A stretch of DNA of 64,000 nucleotides from Clitoria ternatea (GCA_037962975.1 CM075669.1:87030001-87094000), one strand, 5' to 3'. Positions 1-13,159 are shown, counted from the first letter of the stretch. Notes: generated by a model not told the origin, from the letters alone. A program made the numbers and translations.

Positions 1-644
1 CTGCTGCTCTGGCCCGAATGGGCCTTGTCATCCTCCTTAAATATCCTATATTTATTCACCAATGCAGGGAAACTCCGTATCTCATGGTATCTACAGGCCC
101 TCTTAATATCAGATCTTAATCCATTCTCAAACTTAAGGCACTTGGAGCTCTCCGTCCCAGGTTGTTGGAAGGGTGGGTAGAATAGGCACAATTCCTCGAA
201 TCTTGTCGCGTATTCTTCCACAGTCATGGAGCCTTGTTTCAACTCCATAAACTCCAACTCCTTCCGACTCCTCACTGTGTCGGGGAAGTACCTCTCTAAG
301 AAGCATATCTTAAAATCGTTCCATGTCAGCTGAGCATCATCATCAGGGAATCGGCTTCTAGCTATCTTCCACCAGTTCTCCGCTTTATCTCGCAGTATAT
401 ACACTGCACAGTCTACCTTTTGGGCCTCGGTACAATGAAGACCCCCAAAAATTCTCTCCAGCTCCTGAGTCCACTTAAACGCTGCCTCAGGGTTCCGTCC
501 TCCTAGAAATTCACTCGGTTTCCTCTTCAGGAAGCGGTCCAGCACTTGGCCCTCCTCAGCTCGAGGCTGGCCCTGCCTCTCAAACACGTCTGCGAAGCGT
601 TGGAATACTGTGGCTATAGCCTCCATGCTTTGGCGATGCGTCAT
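1..644 (-). CDS. gag: Ty3-type retrotransposon gag, N-terminal part (partial, runs off window)
   Basis: Reading the minus strand from an ATG at 644-642 gives about 214 codons without a stop to the window edge. The protein begins MTHRQSMEAIATVFQRF. It has the hallmarks of the retrotransposon gag domain: a tryptophan pair in AENWWKIARSRF, LTWNDFKICFLERYFP, then RKELEFMELKQGSMTVEEY and ATRFEELCLFYPPF. Gag is the structural protein that packages the element RNA in virus-like particles. It lies 279 bp downstream (in minus sense) of the primer-binding site and LTR at 909-4156, so it belongs to the same element. Type (chromovirus, Tekay/Del-like) is inferred from the gag pattern and the 3 kb LTR; pol is outside the window. 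The frame is open, so this copy may be fairly young. Confidence 0.85.
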   Translation of the reverse strand, partial: MTHRQSMEAIATVFQRFADVFERQGQPRAEEGQVLDRFLKRKPSEFLGGRNPEAAFKWTQELERIFGGLHCTEAQKVDCAVYILRDKAENWWKIARSRFPDDDAQLTWNDFKICFLERYFPDTVRSRKELEFMELKQGSMTVEEYATRFEELCLFYPPFQQPGTESSKCLKFENGLRSDIKRACRYHEIRSFPALVNKYRIFKEDDKAHSGQSS

Positions 645-923
645 TCCTTATCCTGAAATCAACATTCGAGGATAAGTATACCGAGCCACTTACTACCGAT
701 CGGGTTTCAGTCTAACATTCAATAGCTTAGCACCTTATATCGTTCCTCCAGGTTACACACTCAATCGGACCAGGAGGAAACAACCTCCTATCCACAAGCC
801 AATATCAATCAGGTTCAACTAACATCACAACAATTATGACCATTTAGTCAGAAAACACACAACCGCTTACACTCGGTAAGCATACCTTGGCCTTGGACCT
901 TTCGGTCTGCTCTGATACCAAAA
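645..923 (-). other. Leader and primer-binding site of the first Ty3 element
   Basis: Untranslated leader between gag and LTR. On the minus strand the sequence TGGTATCAGAGC (plus 909-920) sits three bases inside the LTR edge. It matches the usual plant primer-binding site for the 3' end of initiator methionine tRNA. This fixes the element orientation as minus and the inner LTR edge at 924. Confidence 0.85.
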
Positions 924-3900
924 TGTAACACCCTTATTTTTAATAATTAATTAACCCAAACACAGAAAAATTTTTCACAAAGACCACCACTGGTCAGTTG
1001 GCATAGAAGAGAAGAGGAAGGCAAGGGAAAGTTAAGGAACACACACATGTATGGCTACCTGTGGAAGGAATAGATTATGAACCAACTCCGCCCAGTTTCA
1101 GCGAAGCACGCCAACGCCTGGGCGAATTCCACCACAATGTCTATTCGCTTAAGTGGGGTCCAACACCACCGAGCGAGACATGATAATGCAACAACGGAAG
1201 AGGGAGGTAATTGGGCGGAGTTCCACATTAACATCTACTCGCTTCAGCACGATCACACACGCTTGGGCGAACCGTCCTAGTCGCTCGGGCGAGGTATGAC
1301 TCCGCCTAAGCGAGGCCATCACAAGCCTTCCCAAAACCGCACTCGCTAGAGCGAGTATCTTGCTCGCTGGAGCGAGGAGCCACACTCGGCTAAGTAGACG
1401 CTCGGACCCAGAGTCATCCTCCACTCATTCACTCGGAAAATGACAGCTAACTCACTCGGATTATAAATGTCTTACGCTCGGAATCCATTCCATTCTAACC
1501 CACTACACTAACTTCTTTCTCAGGAGAGGATCGCTCAGGGTTTTCACTCGGGAATATGAACTCTTCCTCACTCGGGTTTTACTTATAATTTCCACTCGGT
1601 AATGACCGTTCTCATGATCACTCGGGGATTTTGCTCGTTTCTCACTCGGTGATATAGCCCTTTCGGCCCAAGCTCTCCTGCTAACTTAATCTTCCCTTTA
1701 AGAGTTTCATGGCTCTCTGATGGTTTATTACACGGGTTTCACCCGGAGTTAGATAGGTTATCCTCCAGTCGGAAGCATTCACTCGACTCGTCCTCAATCG
1801 AAGTGTATTTAGACTCTACTCTGAATTCTAACAGCTTATTGTTTGGGAAAGTCTTCCACGTTAATCCCCACTCAGAGTTGCATATTCTCATTCACTTGGA
1901 ACATCTAAAACTCCCTTCCCTGGTGACGGGTCACGAATTCACTCTATCTTGGCTTCCTTCATACTAAGTCATACTATCCCTGCGCATCCAACAGAGCATG
2001 AATATGTATATGCTACTCAATCATCACACACGGAATGAGATAAACACGCAGCATGGCATACACGTAGCTATATATATATATATAAGAGTGTATATTGATG
2101 TTTATAAACACGTTATTATACTCTTTCCGTCCCATAAGGATTCTGCTTGTTCAAAACACTAACATCAGACATGAGCCAGCCAAGGCCTAACTTAAAACAT
2201 TTTATGCGACATGTACACAGTCATAAAGCCTCCATAGTGCATCAGCACTTCATCCGGCGTTCCAACTCTACCTCTGATCCTCATCCCGAGAGACATTCAC
2301 TAAAAAATTGCCACTGCAGGGGTGAGCATCTTAAATTTTAAATGATAGATACCGATTCAGGTTACTTCACGTTCATACAACAACATATACCCGTACATAC
2401 ACACAATCATACGTCAACTCAATAATATTAACATTCCACAGTCAGTGACACAATGCTAAGGGTCCTTGAGTCAGGATATCTCTACATAACATTTATCAAT
2501 CAGAATACACAATTCTCACTCGGATATAAATGTATTCACAACTCCTCAACAACATATTATACATTCATAGAGCAGGTTTCAGTCAGCAATTATAGCACAT
2601 GCACACGGAATAACGCACTCATTCACAAGTAAACACCACTTCACTAACATCATCACATGCATAATTAATTCCACATAACATCAGTAGCCATATATGCACA
2701 GATTATTCACTCGGTTCCGCATACGTGTGTAATCGGTTCTAACGTTGCAACGTAGGCTCTCAGCCTTTTATACATAGCTTTCAGCTACCGTTTTAGCTCC
2801 CAGCTGCTTGGCTGTTTTACAAGTACCAAACCGTTTGCCCACAGGTGACACCAACGCTCTCAGCGCCAACGGAGGTGTTCACAGGCAGCCCGAGTCCCAC
2901 TCAAGGGCTACCTTGAGTCCCACTAAAGGATTTTACAGCGTACCACGCTGAATAACCGATGGTAGTGTCCCACACTACGTGCTCTCAGCACAAACACATC
3001 CCATGCGCCACACGCGGATTCGACACACAACATTGAATTCATACACACATCCTCTTATTCAATCACACATATTTCACATGCAGTCAGTAATACACATTCT
3101 CAGAACTCCGCATGTTAATTTAACACATACAACTTCCATGCAATCATCAGCATAGCAGCATATGAGTCTAATGCAGTCGGTGTTAATCAATATCAAGCTT
3201 CCATGAGCATTTTCATCAACTCAAGTTTAACATGCACTCTGTTCACAGCAGTATCAGAACTTAATCAATGCATGCATTTACATGAAGATTAACAGGTTCA
3301 CACAAGCATTCCAATAACACAACATGCAAACGGTATATGACAGTGTCAGGACTCAATCAACGCATACATTCCTATAAACACGAACAGATTCAATAAAGCA
3401 TTCTCATCAACATAACACAATCATGCAATCGGGTTCTATGGTAACGTATGTATCCTCAAGGACGATGATAACATGCAACACTCACTCTCACTTATCATGC
3501 ACTCGGATATTCTACATGCAAGCATATCATACAACAGAATACAGTTCCACAATTATCAATGTCTTCCAAACCCGTTCATAACCCATGTATTTAACATGTA
3601 AGGTACTCCCCCTACCAACTGCGAGACTCCGAGAGATTCTTCTGCTTGGGTGTTGGTTCTCTTCTTTGCTGCTTCGCTCAACACTTTCTCTGGAACACTG
3701 CTATCTTCCACGAGTGGTGCAGGGCTGTTTCTGCTTTTGCCTTGACGCTTGTCCTTTACTCGTGTGAGGGAGCTCTAACTCCACTGCAGTACCGTCACCT
3801 TGGCTTTCGAAGCAGGGAATGGAATAGAGGGCAGAGAAGGAGAAGAGAAGAGCAAGAGAGAAGAGAAAAGGAAGAAAGGGAGTTCGCAGAGGGGGGGTTC

Positions 3901-4156
3901 TCGAGAGTAAAGGGCAAGGGGCCATCACCCAATATAAACACACGCACGAAGAACAAGATGGTGGGGTGGGGAAACGTGAAGTAGTAGTCCTGCCCACGCC
4001 ACCCTGTCCTATCAGCATCCTCTAATGCTAATCTCCTCACACCTTTTTAGTTAATTAAGTTAAGGGTAATTAGTGAACAGATTTCCTCTTCTGACTTGTT
4101 ATTTTAAATGGCTTTTATTTTGCCCGGTTCCTTTTTATTAAAATTGGGATGTTACA
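924..4156 (-). repeat. 5' LTR (3.2 kb) of the minus-strand Ty3 element
   Basis: Plus-strand edges are TGTAACACCC at 924 and GGGATGTTACA ending at 4156, an inverted terminal pair with TG..CA ends. The length is 3233 bp. The primer-binding site abuts the 924 edge. The LTR body holds many copies of CACTCGG (minus CCGAGTG) at about 1430-1800 and again near 2520-3480, plus short palindromic boxes such as CTCGCTAGAGCGAG near 1342-1355. There is a TA microsatellite near 2069-2083 and a GA-rich tract near 3836-3890. All open frames inside it (for example 1077-1424 and 3585-4040) look like chance frames. The flank at 4157 is another LTR of the same family in opposite orientation. Confidence 0.85.
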
Positions 4157-5415
4157 ACGGTGTTCGAGAGGGACTAAACGAGTGAGAGTGGTGGATGAAG
4201 CAAACAGGACAGCAGACCAATGCCAAAACAGAGGAACTTCTAAGGAGTCTCTTGAGTTGGTAGGGGGTATCTTATATCTTAAATGCATGGGTTATGGACG
4301 GGTTCCGGGTGTTAATGACTTGTTGATTCTGGTGATTTAAAATGCATTGATAGGTGTGTTTGATTGCGTAAAGGATATGTAATGCCCGGATGTATAATGA
4401 CTAGGAGTTGAGAATGTATGTCTAATTCCGTCCATGAAATGCATGTTAATAATCTTGAGAGTGTTGAATGATTGCATGAGGAGAATGTGTTAAAATATTG
4501 TTGATGATTACCATGTGATTTATGTGACATGCAGGTTACTATGAATCTAAATGCTGACTATATATAAGGAAAGATTAACTTATTGAGTTTTGATAATGTC
4601 TAATATCGACTGCATGTGATGCATGTATCGTTGAGTAAAAGGTCGTGTGTGTGAAATCTGCGTCTGTATGTTCATTCCGTGTATGGTAAATGTATATGGT
4701 GCATGAAGTGCATGAGTTAATAGTGTGGAAGTGATTTGTTGATTCTGTTCGTAATCCAATGATAATACCTTGCATGAGATACAGTGATAAGAATGCTGAG
4801 AGCATGTAGTGTGTGACACTACCATTTGAATCAGTTATTAAATGCATGAGATGCTATTAAAGACCTTGAGTGGGACTCAAGGCAAGCTGACTGAGTGGGA
4901 CTCAGGGCTGCTCGTAACACTACTGTTGACGCTGAGAGTGTTTGTGTTACAAATGAAGACAAACGGTTTGGTACCAGTAAAATGGCCGAGTCAGCTGGGA
5001 ACTGAATAAAAGGCTGAGAGCCTACATTGCAACAATGAAAACTGATAATACGCGAGTCAGATCCGATTGAATGAATCTGTGTACATGTACAGTTGATGCT
5101 GACTGAGACGTGATTGTATGTAAATGTGTTAATGTTATTGAGAATAATATGTGCATATAGCCGAGAGACAACTAGGTAGATTCTGATCGGAAGATGTCTT
5201 GTGTGTCCCGAGTGATTAGCACTGTGTATGTTATTGATTGTTGCTATATATACATATATGTTGTTGCATGATTGAGGAATAATTCGAGTCAGTATCTATC
5301 ATTTAATATTTAAGATACTCACCCCTACTGTGGCTACATTTCAGTGGACATCACACGAGACGGTGAATGATGGAGGAGCTACATACCGTGTGGAGTGCTT
5401 GTGTACTATGGAAAT

Positions 5416-5447
<32 letters not shown>

Positions 5448-6590
5448 GCTGTATGTAAGGTTTTGTTATAGCCTTGGCCGGCTCTTATTTTGGTCCTTTG
5501 TCTAACTGTATCAGAACTGAACTCTCTCGGGTTGAGGGTATGATCATGTGCATGTAAATATTCATATATATATATATATAATACCGTGTGTTCCTCTTGT
5601 GACGTGTGTGAATGTCTAGGTGGTATACGTTGCATTCTGCTAAGCATATAGAGCCGCATGATTCTGAGTAAATAAGAGCTAAGTTAATCCTATGTAAGGC
5701 GTAATGAGTGACTACCTTCCGATTGAAGGATATTTTGAAGTTTCTGAGTGGAAGTCAACCGAGTGAATGTCTCCCCTGATGGTTGAATTGGCAATACGTC
5801 TCCGAGTAAAGCCTGTAGTGGTGAACTTATTAGAAGGGGTAAGATCTGGAGGATACGGAGTAAGTTTTAGTTTAACAAGTCTTCTGTATGTAGAGGAGTT
5901 AGTATGTATCCCGAGTGGCGAGGAGTTAGGACATTCCGAGTGGGGGAGCATGAGTGTGAAGTAGACTACATCTCCTGAGTGATGGGTGAGGGAATCATTT
6001 CCCAAGTGGTTAACATCTGTACCTTTCTAGAATGAAAATAGAGAGTATTGTGTAAACCTCCGAAGGAAGTATGTATGTGTGGGAGTCTTCCGTGAGAAAT
6101 TAGGTTTCGACCCCGAGTGATAAGATTACCGAGTGGACTTGGGCTTAGATTCCGAGTGATCGAATTATCCGAGTGCTCTGTTTGCTTGGGCGAATAGGGT
6201 CCCGCTTCAGCGAATGTAGTTTACACCGTGAACTTTAAGGCTAGAATAGGATGTGTTGAATGAACTTCCGAGGGATGCGTGAGTGTAAAGACTTTCCCGA
6301 GTGAATCTAGACTCTATTCTGAGTGAGAGACTATTCGAGTATATGAGTCGCTTCATCGAATAAATCCTCGCTCTAGCGAGTGTAGCCGCTTACGTATTTT
6401 TGTCCGTTGATTCCCACAGCTGGAGCCACGTTTGCTAATGTGTAACAATCTGACCCGGCCTTCTCTTTTCTGAGTCGGATTTCTACTCTTCTTAACCTTC
6501 AATTGCTTATTTTGCCCATGAATACCCTATGATCTTTGGGAAAAAATTTTCCCTGTCTCGGGTTGCTGTTATCTAAACCGGGTTGTTTCA
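4157..6590 (+). repeat. Truncated LTR of a related Ty3 element, opposite orientation
   Basis: This stretch matches the LTR at 924-4156 read on the other strand. Shared landmarks are GGGTTATG(G/A)ACGGGTT, the blocks around TGGGACTCAAGG (4860-4910), AAACGGTTTGGTACCAGTAAAA and AAAAGGCTGAGAGCCTAC (about 4968-5030). These are followed by a CTCACCCCTA box near 5320 and many CCGAGTG motifs (5880-6330). It ends ...CCGGGTTGTTTCA at 6590, like an LTR 3' end. The first few hundred bases of the LTR are missing at 4157, where the minus-strand element joins, so that element probably inserted into this LTR. It contains two TA microsatellites (5418-5441, 5564-5581). No gene seen. Confidence 0.7.
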
Positions 6591-8088
6591 CATGCTATTC
6601 ATTCACACCCATTCTCAATCAAACATCATTAACATTTATTTCACATTTATGGTGGACAAGAATATAACATCATATTATCAAACAATCCACCCTGCGCTAT
6701 AGCACATCATGATTATTCTAAATGCACCAAAGCATGTTACCAAACCACATCACCAACATCATACGTAACATTACAATTCCCATAGCAATTCAAACAAGAC
6801 AAACATGCATATCAACATATATGGCAATCAAATACCATTCAAATTCATGCATTTAGAACACAAACATTCTTCTCCTACCTCAAGAGAAGAATTTTGATTG
6901 GTACGACACACCCGCCTCGTCATTCGGAATAGATCCTACATAATTATACATGTAAAATCCTAATTAATCAACCATTCAAAACATAATTTAACTCTAATTA
7001 GCCATAAGCATATCTATAATTTCATAACATGTTTAAGACATGTTATAGACATCATTCTCATCATTTGTTAGGCTTCAGGAATTCCTTCCCATCAAGCCAT
7101 ATTCATTAAATTCAAGGGCTACTAACAACAATAGCCCAACATTCACACAATTTTATTTATCAATACCTACACCCATCAATGACATGTATCCCTTCTTAAG
7201 ACACACTCTTGAATCAACATTATTCATTTTCCCCAATTTCTCATAGTTAGGGTTTTCACCAAAACCCAACAACTCTCATTAATGCCTCATCATTCTTTAT
7301 CTCCTACCAACATAAATGCATCTATCGTATTTATTTCACTTAAACCATGCATTTATGACAACCCCCACTAGGGTTCATGCATTAAATGCTCTCCTCAAAC
7401 ACCCATGTACATTCATTGCTCCCCCAACATATAATAACACATACCCATAGCATTTAAACCAAACAAAAGTAGTAAAAATGGCTTACCACACCCAAAACGA
7501 AAATGGGTATCAAGAGAGGGGAAGGAGTTCTAAAAATGGAGGGGAAGAGGAAGAAGATTTCAAGCTCCAATGGCCTCCCTCCAAGCTTCTTCTAACAAAA
7601 ACGGAGGAGGATGAAGATGGCACCACCTCAGCTTAGGTTTTGACAGGAAATGAGATGAAGAGAAATAAGGAAGAAGAAGAAGTGAAGTATCTCTTCAATC
7701 CTCAACAAGTTCACAAAAATAATAAGAGGAGAAATGGGTTTTTGATTTACTTTTTAATTCTTCATTAAAACTTCATCATTTTGTGACCAACAGGATCTTT
7801 ATTTGGGCTCAATACTTTATCTGAAAATTATTTTAAGTATATATTTAGACTGCCAATATTATTCTCAACAGCCCTGACCAATATCATCTCAATCAGAGAT
7901 ACTTGGTCCGACACCCAAATTTCAATCGGGTCAGTTTTTAGCTTATCTGGTCTCTATAAATCATTAACAGTCCCCAAGAATCTTAGTTTAATTATTTCTA
8001 ATATTTTGGGACATTAATTATTCCACATACAATTATTTAATATTAATTCCTTAGTTAATCCTCTATTTAAAAATTTTGGGATGTTACA
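6591..8088 (-). repeat. Truncated Ty3 LTR, 5' 1.5 kb only, minus orientation
   Basis: Read on the minus strand, it starts TGTAACATCCCAAAATTTT at 8088 and follows the first 1.45 kb of the solo LTR at 51557-55472 closely. Shared phrases include GTGTCGGACCAAGTATCTC and GAGATGATATTGGTCAGGGC. The match stops at 6591, where the plus-strand LTR 4157-6590 ends, so the rest was displaced by that insertion and lies outside or is lost. No coding sequence seen. Confidence 0.75.
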
Positions 8089-8258
8089 ACAATAGTGAAA
8101 GGGGTGGCGACCATGGTAGCGACGCGATGGTAGGAATGGTATTGAAAAAATAGGTGGCTTCAGAGGAAGTGATGGTAGGTACAATAATGGTGGAAATAAA
8201 CAGTGATGGCAGTGGTATTGGTGGTTGTGATGGTGGTAGTGACGATGATAAGGGTGGT
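8089..8258. other. GGT/GAT-rich flank of the outer Ty3 element
   Basis: About 170 bp of imperfect GGTGGT/GATGGT repeats between the edge of the truncated LTR and the TGATAAAG start of element G1. Similar GGTGGT-rich sequence follows G1 at 59842-59905, which fits both being the two sides of one original locus. No gene is supported; the frames on both strands are low-complexity. Confidence 0.45.
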
Positions 8259-9166
8259 TGATAAAGACATCAGTCAAGAGAAGGCTATGAACAAAGTGAA
8301 GCATGCCATGGAGTCTTTCTCAGAATCTATGACAAGGTCAAGGAGTAAGAAGACTAAGGAAGCTCTCACACAAGCCCTCATACTCTTCACATTTCCCACT
8401 CATGGGCCCAAGCCTAAAGAAGCTCCTAAGAAGACCTACACTTTGTTATCTTACACTGTATTGGATATTGGGCCTTCTTAAGCTCTTTGGACCTATGTTA
8501 GGCCTACATTGGCCTTTGTATTCTCTCTTGTAAATAATTAAGATTTCATTTGATTAGGTTTAGAAAAGCCTTCGGGCTTTAGGTTGGGCCTTACATGGTT
8601 ATATTTTCCCTTTGGGCCACTTTTGGGCCTTATATGCGTCATTTTTCCTTTTGAGCTTGTATTTTACCCCCTCTTAGTTAGGTTTGGATAATTAGGCCAA
8701 GCTCTGAGCTAAGCCCCAACATCATAGCTGAAATATCCACAGGTTATATAAGCCCCTCACTCATGTGTAACATTCACCAATTAATTCATTTTGAAGATTT
8801 CTAGTGTGAAAAAGTCAGAATTATCTCTCTAAGTCTCTCCCTTGTGCTTAGCACACCTCTTAATAGACCTTATCCTTAGGATTTCTTCCTCTATGGTTAT
8901 GGTGTAGGCTTATCTCCTCTTATAGGAAGTGGCACCTAGTTCTCTCCTCCATAACCACTTTAACCATTTATAACCACCTAACTACCTCCTTAACCTCCCA
9001 TAACCACTCTTTAACCACTTAATTCCCTTCTTCCTCCATAACCAAGTTTCAACCACACCATAGCTCCTTCATTGTTCCCTCACTATTTCATCAAGGTTTT
9101 GGATATCTAAGAAGAAAGGAAAGAAAGCTAGATCCATATTTCATCAAAGTAGGCGTGCCTACATCA
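8259..9166 (+). repeat. 5' LTR of outer Ty3 element G1
   Basis: Begins TGATAAAGACATCAG and ends CCTACATCA (TGAT/ATCA ends), 908 bp. The same sequence, diverged by many substitutions, recurs at 58950-59841 after an integrase C-terminus and a purine tract, which marks that copy as the 3' LTR. The LTR is followed at 9170 by TGGTATCATGAGTC, a slightly altered methionine-tRNA primer site. The open frame at 8203-8481 straddles the LTR edge and is not a gene. Confidence 0.85.
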
Positions 9167-11279
9167 AGTTGGTATCATGAGTCTTTGACTTTTCTTCTCT
9201 TTTCTTTTTGGATATTGTTCTTTCTTCTCTATATTCTGAATTTTAGGATTGCCTAATCATGTCTCCATAAATGTCGTGTTTATACTCCTATCTCACATGT
9301 TACAAATTGTAAAAAAATTTCAAGAATTAGGCCATTTCTTATGTGTGATCTTTACACCATATGGTTTGGAAGTTTGTAATTATTTCTCTTGATTCTAGGT
9401 ACTACATATATATGATGTGGAAATTCGGAATTTGTTGGAATTGAGTTGAAAAATTTGTTTGGCTCTTCTTTATGCATTGTTGGTTACTTGTTGTACAAGT
9501 TACATGCCCTTTCTAGCATATTGTGATCAATTAATGTCATTTATTGTATAGATTTTGTAATTTCAATTTTTTAAAGGTTAATTCCAGTATTAATACCCAT
9601 TTCTTAGTTGTATGTTGTGCCATGCCCATTAGGCGTTTGTAGTTATGTTTTAGTGCCTTAGTTGTTAGGAAATTAAGTGCTAAAGTGTGGAGCTTGTATC
9701 TTAGTTTTGTCTAGGGTTTGTGTTTGGTTTTGCCTTAGTCTAGTTGCTAGAATCTAAGACTTTTATTTCATATTTGGATAAGAGTCTTGCAAGCTCCATT
9801 GGTTGTCCTATCCCACCTCCATTTAAGGTTGTAATTGTAGCTCATTATTTAGGATTATTAGATTTTCCTTTAGGGCTTTTATCTAGCTTGTTTTTTTAAT
9901 TTTCCAAAAATATTAGCAACTCTTTAACATGTTTTTTCATTTTTTTTTGTTGCATATTATGTCATTAATTGCATCCTACCTTTCCTTTTAATAGTTGGTA
10001 GCTTTTGCTTGTTTAAACTTCATCTTTTGTCACCCATTCTCTTAGTTTGTGCAATTTTTTAAGGGGAATCTTATGGGAGCCATTTGAATTTGTTTAGTTT
10101 CTAAAAAACTAAGTTTATATAAGGGAAAATAAAAAGACAAAGTATAAAAAATAAAAAAAATAGCTTGAAAGTCTTGCCTTACATAAATTTTAGGTGTTTT
10201 CTTGTCAAAAAAATCAAAAGAAAAAGTGTGTGTACCCTTGTTTTTAAAAATTCCAGCAACGTATATTTTTGGTACAACCCTAATACATTTCATATTTTTC
10301 CTCTTGAATTGCATACTTGTGGTAAAATGTGGTGATCCTTAAGTGGTATAAAAAAGTGGTTGTTTTGGCATGTAAAATCTAGAATTTCTAGGTCTACTTT
10401 TTGAGTGCTTTCTTTTCTTGTATGCATTTAATTTTTAGTTTATCTTTCCTTCATTCTTAGTTTGTCATATTCATTCCAATCTTAGTAGCTTTATTAACTT
10501 TACCCTTTATTACTTGTCAAACTCAAGTTGTCTCTAAAATTCCACTTTGGATTAGCCTCCAAAATTGTACATTTTTTTGCTTGTCTTTTTCTTTTCTCTA
10601 TTAAGTTTTGTCCTAGAGTATTTCTATTCTTTGGCATTCTTGAGATAAGACAAATACTTCCATTCTTAGGTGTAGAATTTTGGAGCAATGAGATAAGGAT
10701 TGAGTTTTGTTCTAAGAAACTTGGGAATTCTTGTAAGAGGACTTGAGTGCAAACACCATTGAGTGAAAGATACAAACACTTAAGTGGAAAAATAATTTCC
10801 AAAATAATATTTTCTTTGTGCTAACCAATTTTTCTTAAGTATAGTGTTTCTTGTAGCTTGGTGTATCTCTTTGAACTTGGAAGGAGCTAGAAGACACTTC
10901 AAGACTTGTATTGAAAAGCACATTTTGTAAAAGAAAGTAGTTGAATTCTTTTTCATTTGTATTTTAATTTTCCTTGTATTTTGGGAAATTTTCTTTAAAT
11001 TCAATTTTCTTAGTCCTTGTATTTGAAATTAAAAACTTTGGACTTTGGACTTTAAATTTGGATTTTCTTAATTTAACTAGGAGTAGTGTGCTTAGGTACA
11101 AGTTTACTTTTTGTGCACAAACAACTAGTCTTGCTTTTAATTGTTTTGCTAGCTTAGTATAAAAACGCTTTACATGTTAGGATAGTTTAATTTTTACACT
11201 TCCGACTAAAATTGCCTATAAATTTTTCTACGATATTTCTAGTTAAATACTTGTTTTTTTCCTCTAATTCTAGTTTCCT
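9167..11279 (+). other. Long untranslated leader of element G1
   Basis: A 2.1 kb AT/T-rich leader between the primer-binding site and gag. It has no long frame that resembles a protein. The short frames on either strand (10042-10314, 10500-10802, 10974-11162) are rich in Phe, Lys and Leu as expected from AT-rich DNA. Long leaders before gag are common in plant Ty3 elements. Confidence 0.6.
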
Positions 11280-12535
11280 TTGCTTACTTTATTTTCTTGC
11301 CAACCGGCTAGTATCTTATGTCTTAATCATCTTATAGCGGGCGAGAAAGAGATAACTCTTCCCCACATGAGAGCCATTCTTGATCAACTAAATGTTATGA
11401 ACACTAGGTTAGATCATATAGAGAATAGGGAGGCAAGGCAAAGAAATAACCAAAGGAAACATAGACCTCACCATAGGAGACATTCTAGATATAACCAAAG
11501 TGATATAGAGGAAGAGGAACGACCAAGGAGACATCATCGACACCATGATCATAGGGGACATAGGGAAGTCAAACTAGATGTTCCCCCATTTTATAGAAAA
11601 AGTGATGTTGAGGCTTATCTTGAATGGGAAATGAGAGTTGAGCAACTCTTTAACTCTCACAACATAAAAAATAAGAAAAAAGTTAGGATAATCACTCTCT
11701 TTTCAAAACTATTCCCTCATTTGATAGACTCATGTTTAGAAAGAATGAAAAAATCATAATTTTGCACTAATAGATGATTGGGAAAATCTAAAGGCCTTAG
11801 TACGTAAACGATATGTGCCTTCTTACTATAGGGGGACTATTAGCTAAACTTAATAGGCTAACCTATGGTTCAAAAAGTGTGGAAGACTACTACAAATCCC
11901 TAGATAAGAAAACCCTAGTGCATAGGTTCTTACATGGTCTAAATAAGGATATAAAATGAAGGGTTGAGCTATTACCTCATGTTGATATTGAGTAGTTCCT
12001 CCATCAATGCACTAGGGTAGAGAGTCAATTGAGTGAGGGAGACTTTTACTATAAAGGGGACAACAAACCCTTTAGGCTCAAGTGGAAGGGCAAGGACGAC
12101 TCCTATCCGAGAAAAAGTTAGAAAAGGTATGGGGAGAAGCTAGTGGGCACTGCTTCTCAAATAAAAAGTGAAGTCTATAAAAAGGGTTCCTCTACCAAAA
12201 CCCTCTAAACATGATAAGCATAATGAGTCATCTAAACCTTCATCATCTAAGACTAGATCTATTAAATGTTTTAAATTTTTAGGAAAAGGACATATTGCCT
12301 CTTAATGCTTAAACAAGAAAACAATGATTTTAAGAGGGCATGGTCACTATACTAGCATAGATGAATTTGTCTCATCATAATCTAGTGATAGCTATGATAG
12401 TGATTCCTATAAAAGCAAGCATGTCTTAGGGGATGGAGGCGAGCTATACATGTTAAGAAGGCTTCTTGGAAGATATTAAAGAACATGACACTATGCAATG
12501 ATAGAACATCTTTTATATAAGATGTTATATTAACA
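11280..12535 (+). pseudogene. gag: Decayed Ty3 gag of element G1
   Basis: The first frame (11280-11759) reads MRAILDQLNVMNTRLDHIEN, then an Arg/His-rich linker, then LDVPPFYRKSDVEAYLEWEM, the start of a Ty3 gag domain. Later fragments in shifting frames still show LYNKL-like and QGSKSVEDYY-like phrases near 11850-11890. A damaged zinc knuckle (IKCFKFLGKGHIAS, then a stop, then C) lies near 12268-12312. Stops at about 11757, 11958, 11992 and 12304 and several frameshifts make it non-functional. It precedes the protease in the normal gag-pol order. Confidence 0.8.
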
Positions 12536-13100
12536 AAAAACTTTGTTCTCTTATTATGGATAGTGGCAGTTGTGCTAATATGGCTAGCCAAAGGCTAGTT
12601 CATAAACTTGGTTGTCAACTAGAAGATCACCCACAACCTTATAAACTACAATGGCTTAATGAAAAGGGTGGAATGCTAGTAAACAAGCAAGTTAACCTTA
12701 TATTATCAATAAAAACATATGAAGATTCTGTCTAGTGTGATGTGGTCCTTATGGAGGCCACTCATGTGTTATTGGGTTGGTCTTGGCAGTTTGACAAGAA
12801 GGTCACCTATCAGGGGTTCACTAACATCCTTACCGTCATCCACAATAACAAGGAATTTGTCCTACATCCCTTGATCCCTAAGCAAGTAATGGAGGATCAA
12901 CTTCAAATGAAGTTGAAAAGGGAAAAGAAGGATGGACCTTCCACCTCCCAACAAAAAATTAGAAAAACCAAAACAGACAAAGATAAAGAAGTTATTTCTC
13001 TTGATGACTCCAAGAGGCAACCTAATCTCTTAGCCTTAAAAAAAGAAGTGAAGATAGCCTTGCTCCTTCATCAACTACTATTCATGCTATATCCAAAAAA
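12536..13100 (+). pseudogene. Decayed Ty3 aspartic protease of element G1
   Basis: Frame from about 12550 carries the protease active-site motif in LIMDSGSCANMAS. It continues with HKLGCQLEDHPQPYKLQWLN, a stop near 12734, then CDVVLMEATHVLLGWSWQFD and VTYQGFTNILTVIHNNKEF. These match the protease of plant Ty3 elements, which cleaves the Gag-Pol polyprotein. The readable part of the pol frame stops at about 13100-13160, before any RT motif. There the sequence turns into an HP-family LTR. The remaining pol appears to be the segment at 56680-58949. Confidence 0.75.
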
Positions 13101-13159
13101 TACTTCTAACATTTTTTTATATTTAGAGGGAATATCTTCTAAGCCCTTAGGGGTTCCAA

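Noticed and set aside
3585..4040. Overlapping frames on both strands
   Set aside because: They lie in the GA/CT-rich end of an LTR and show no domain pattern; the opposite-strand frames have the mirrored composition.
8203..8481. 92-residue frame ending in a C-terminal-looking tail
   Set aside because: It spans the flank and LTR edge of G1; the similar frame at 58978-59172 overlaps the 3' LTR in the same way, so it is LTR sequence.
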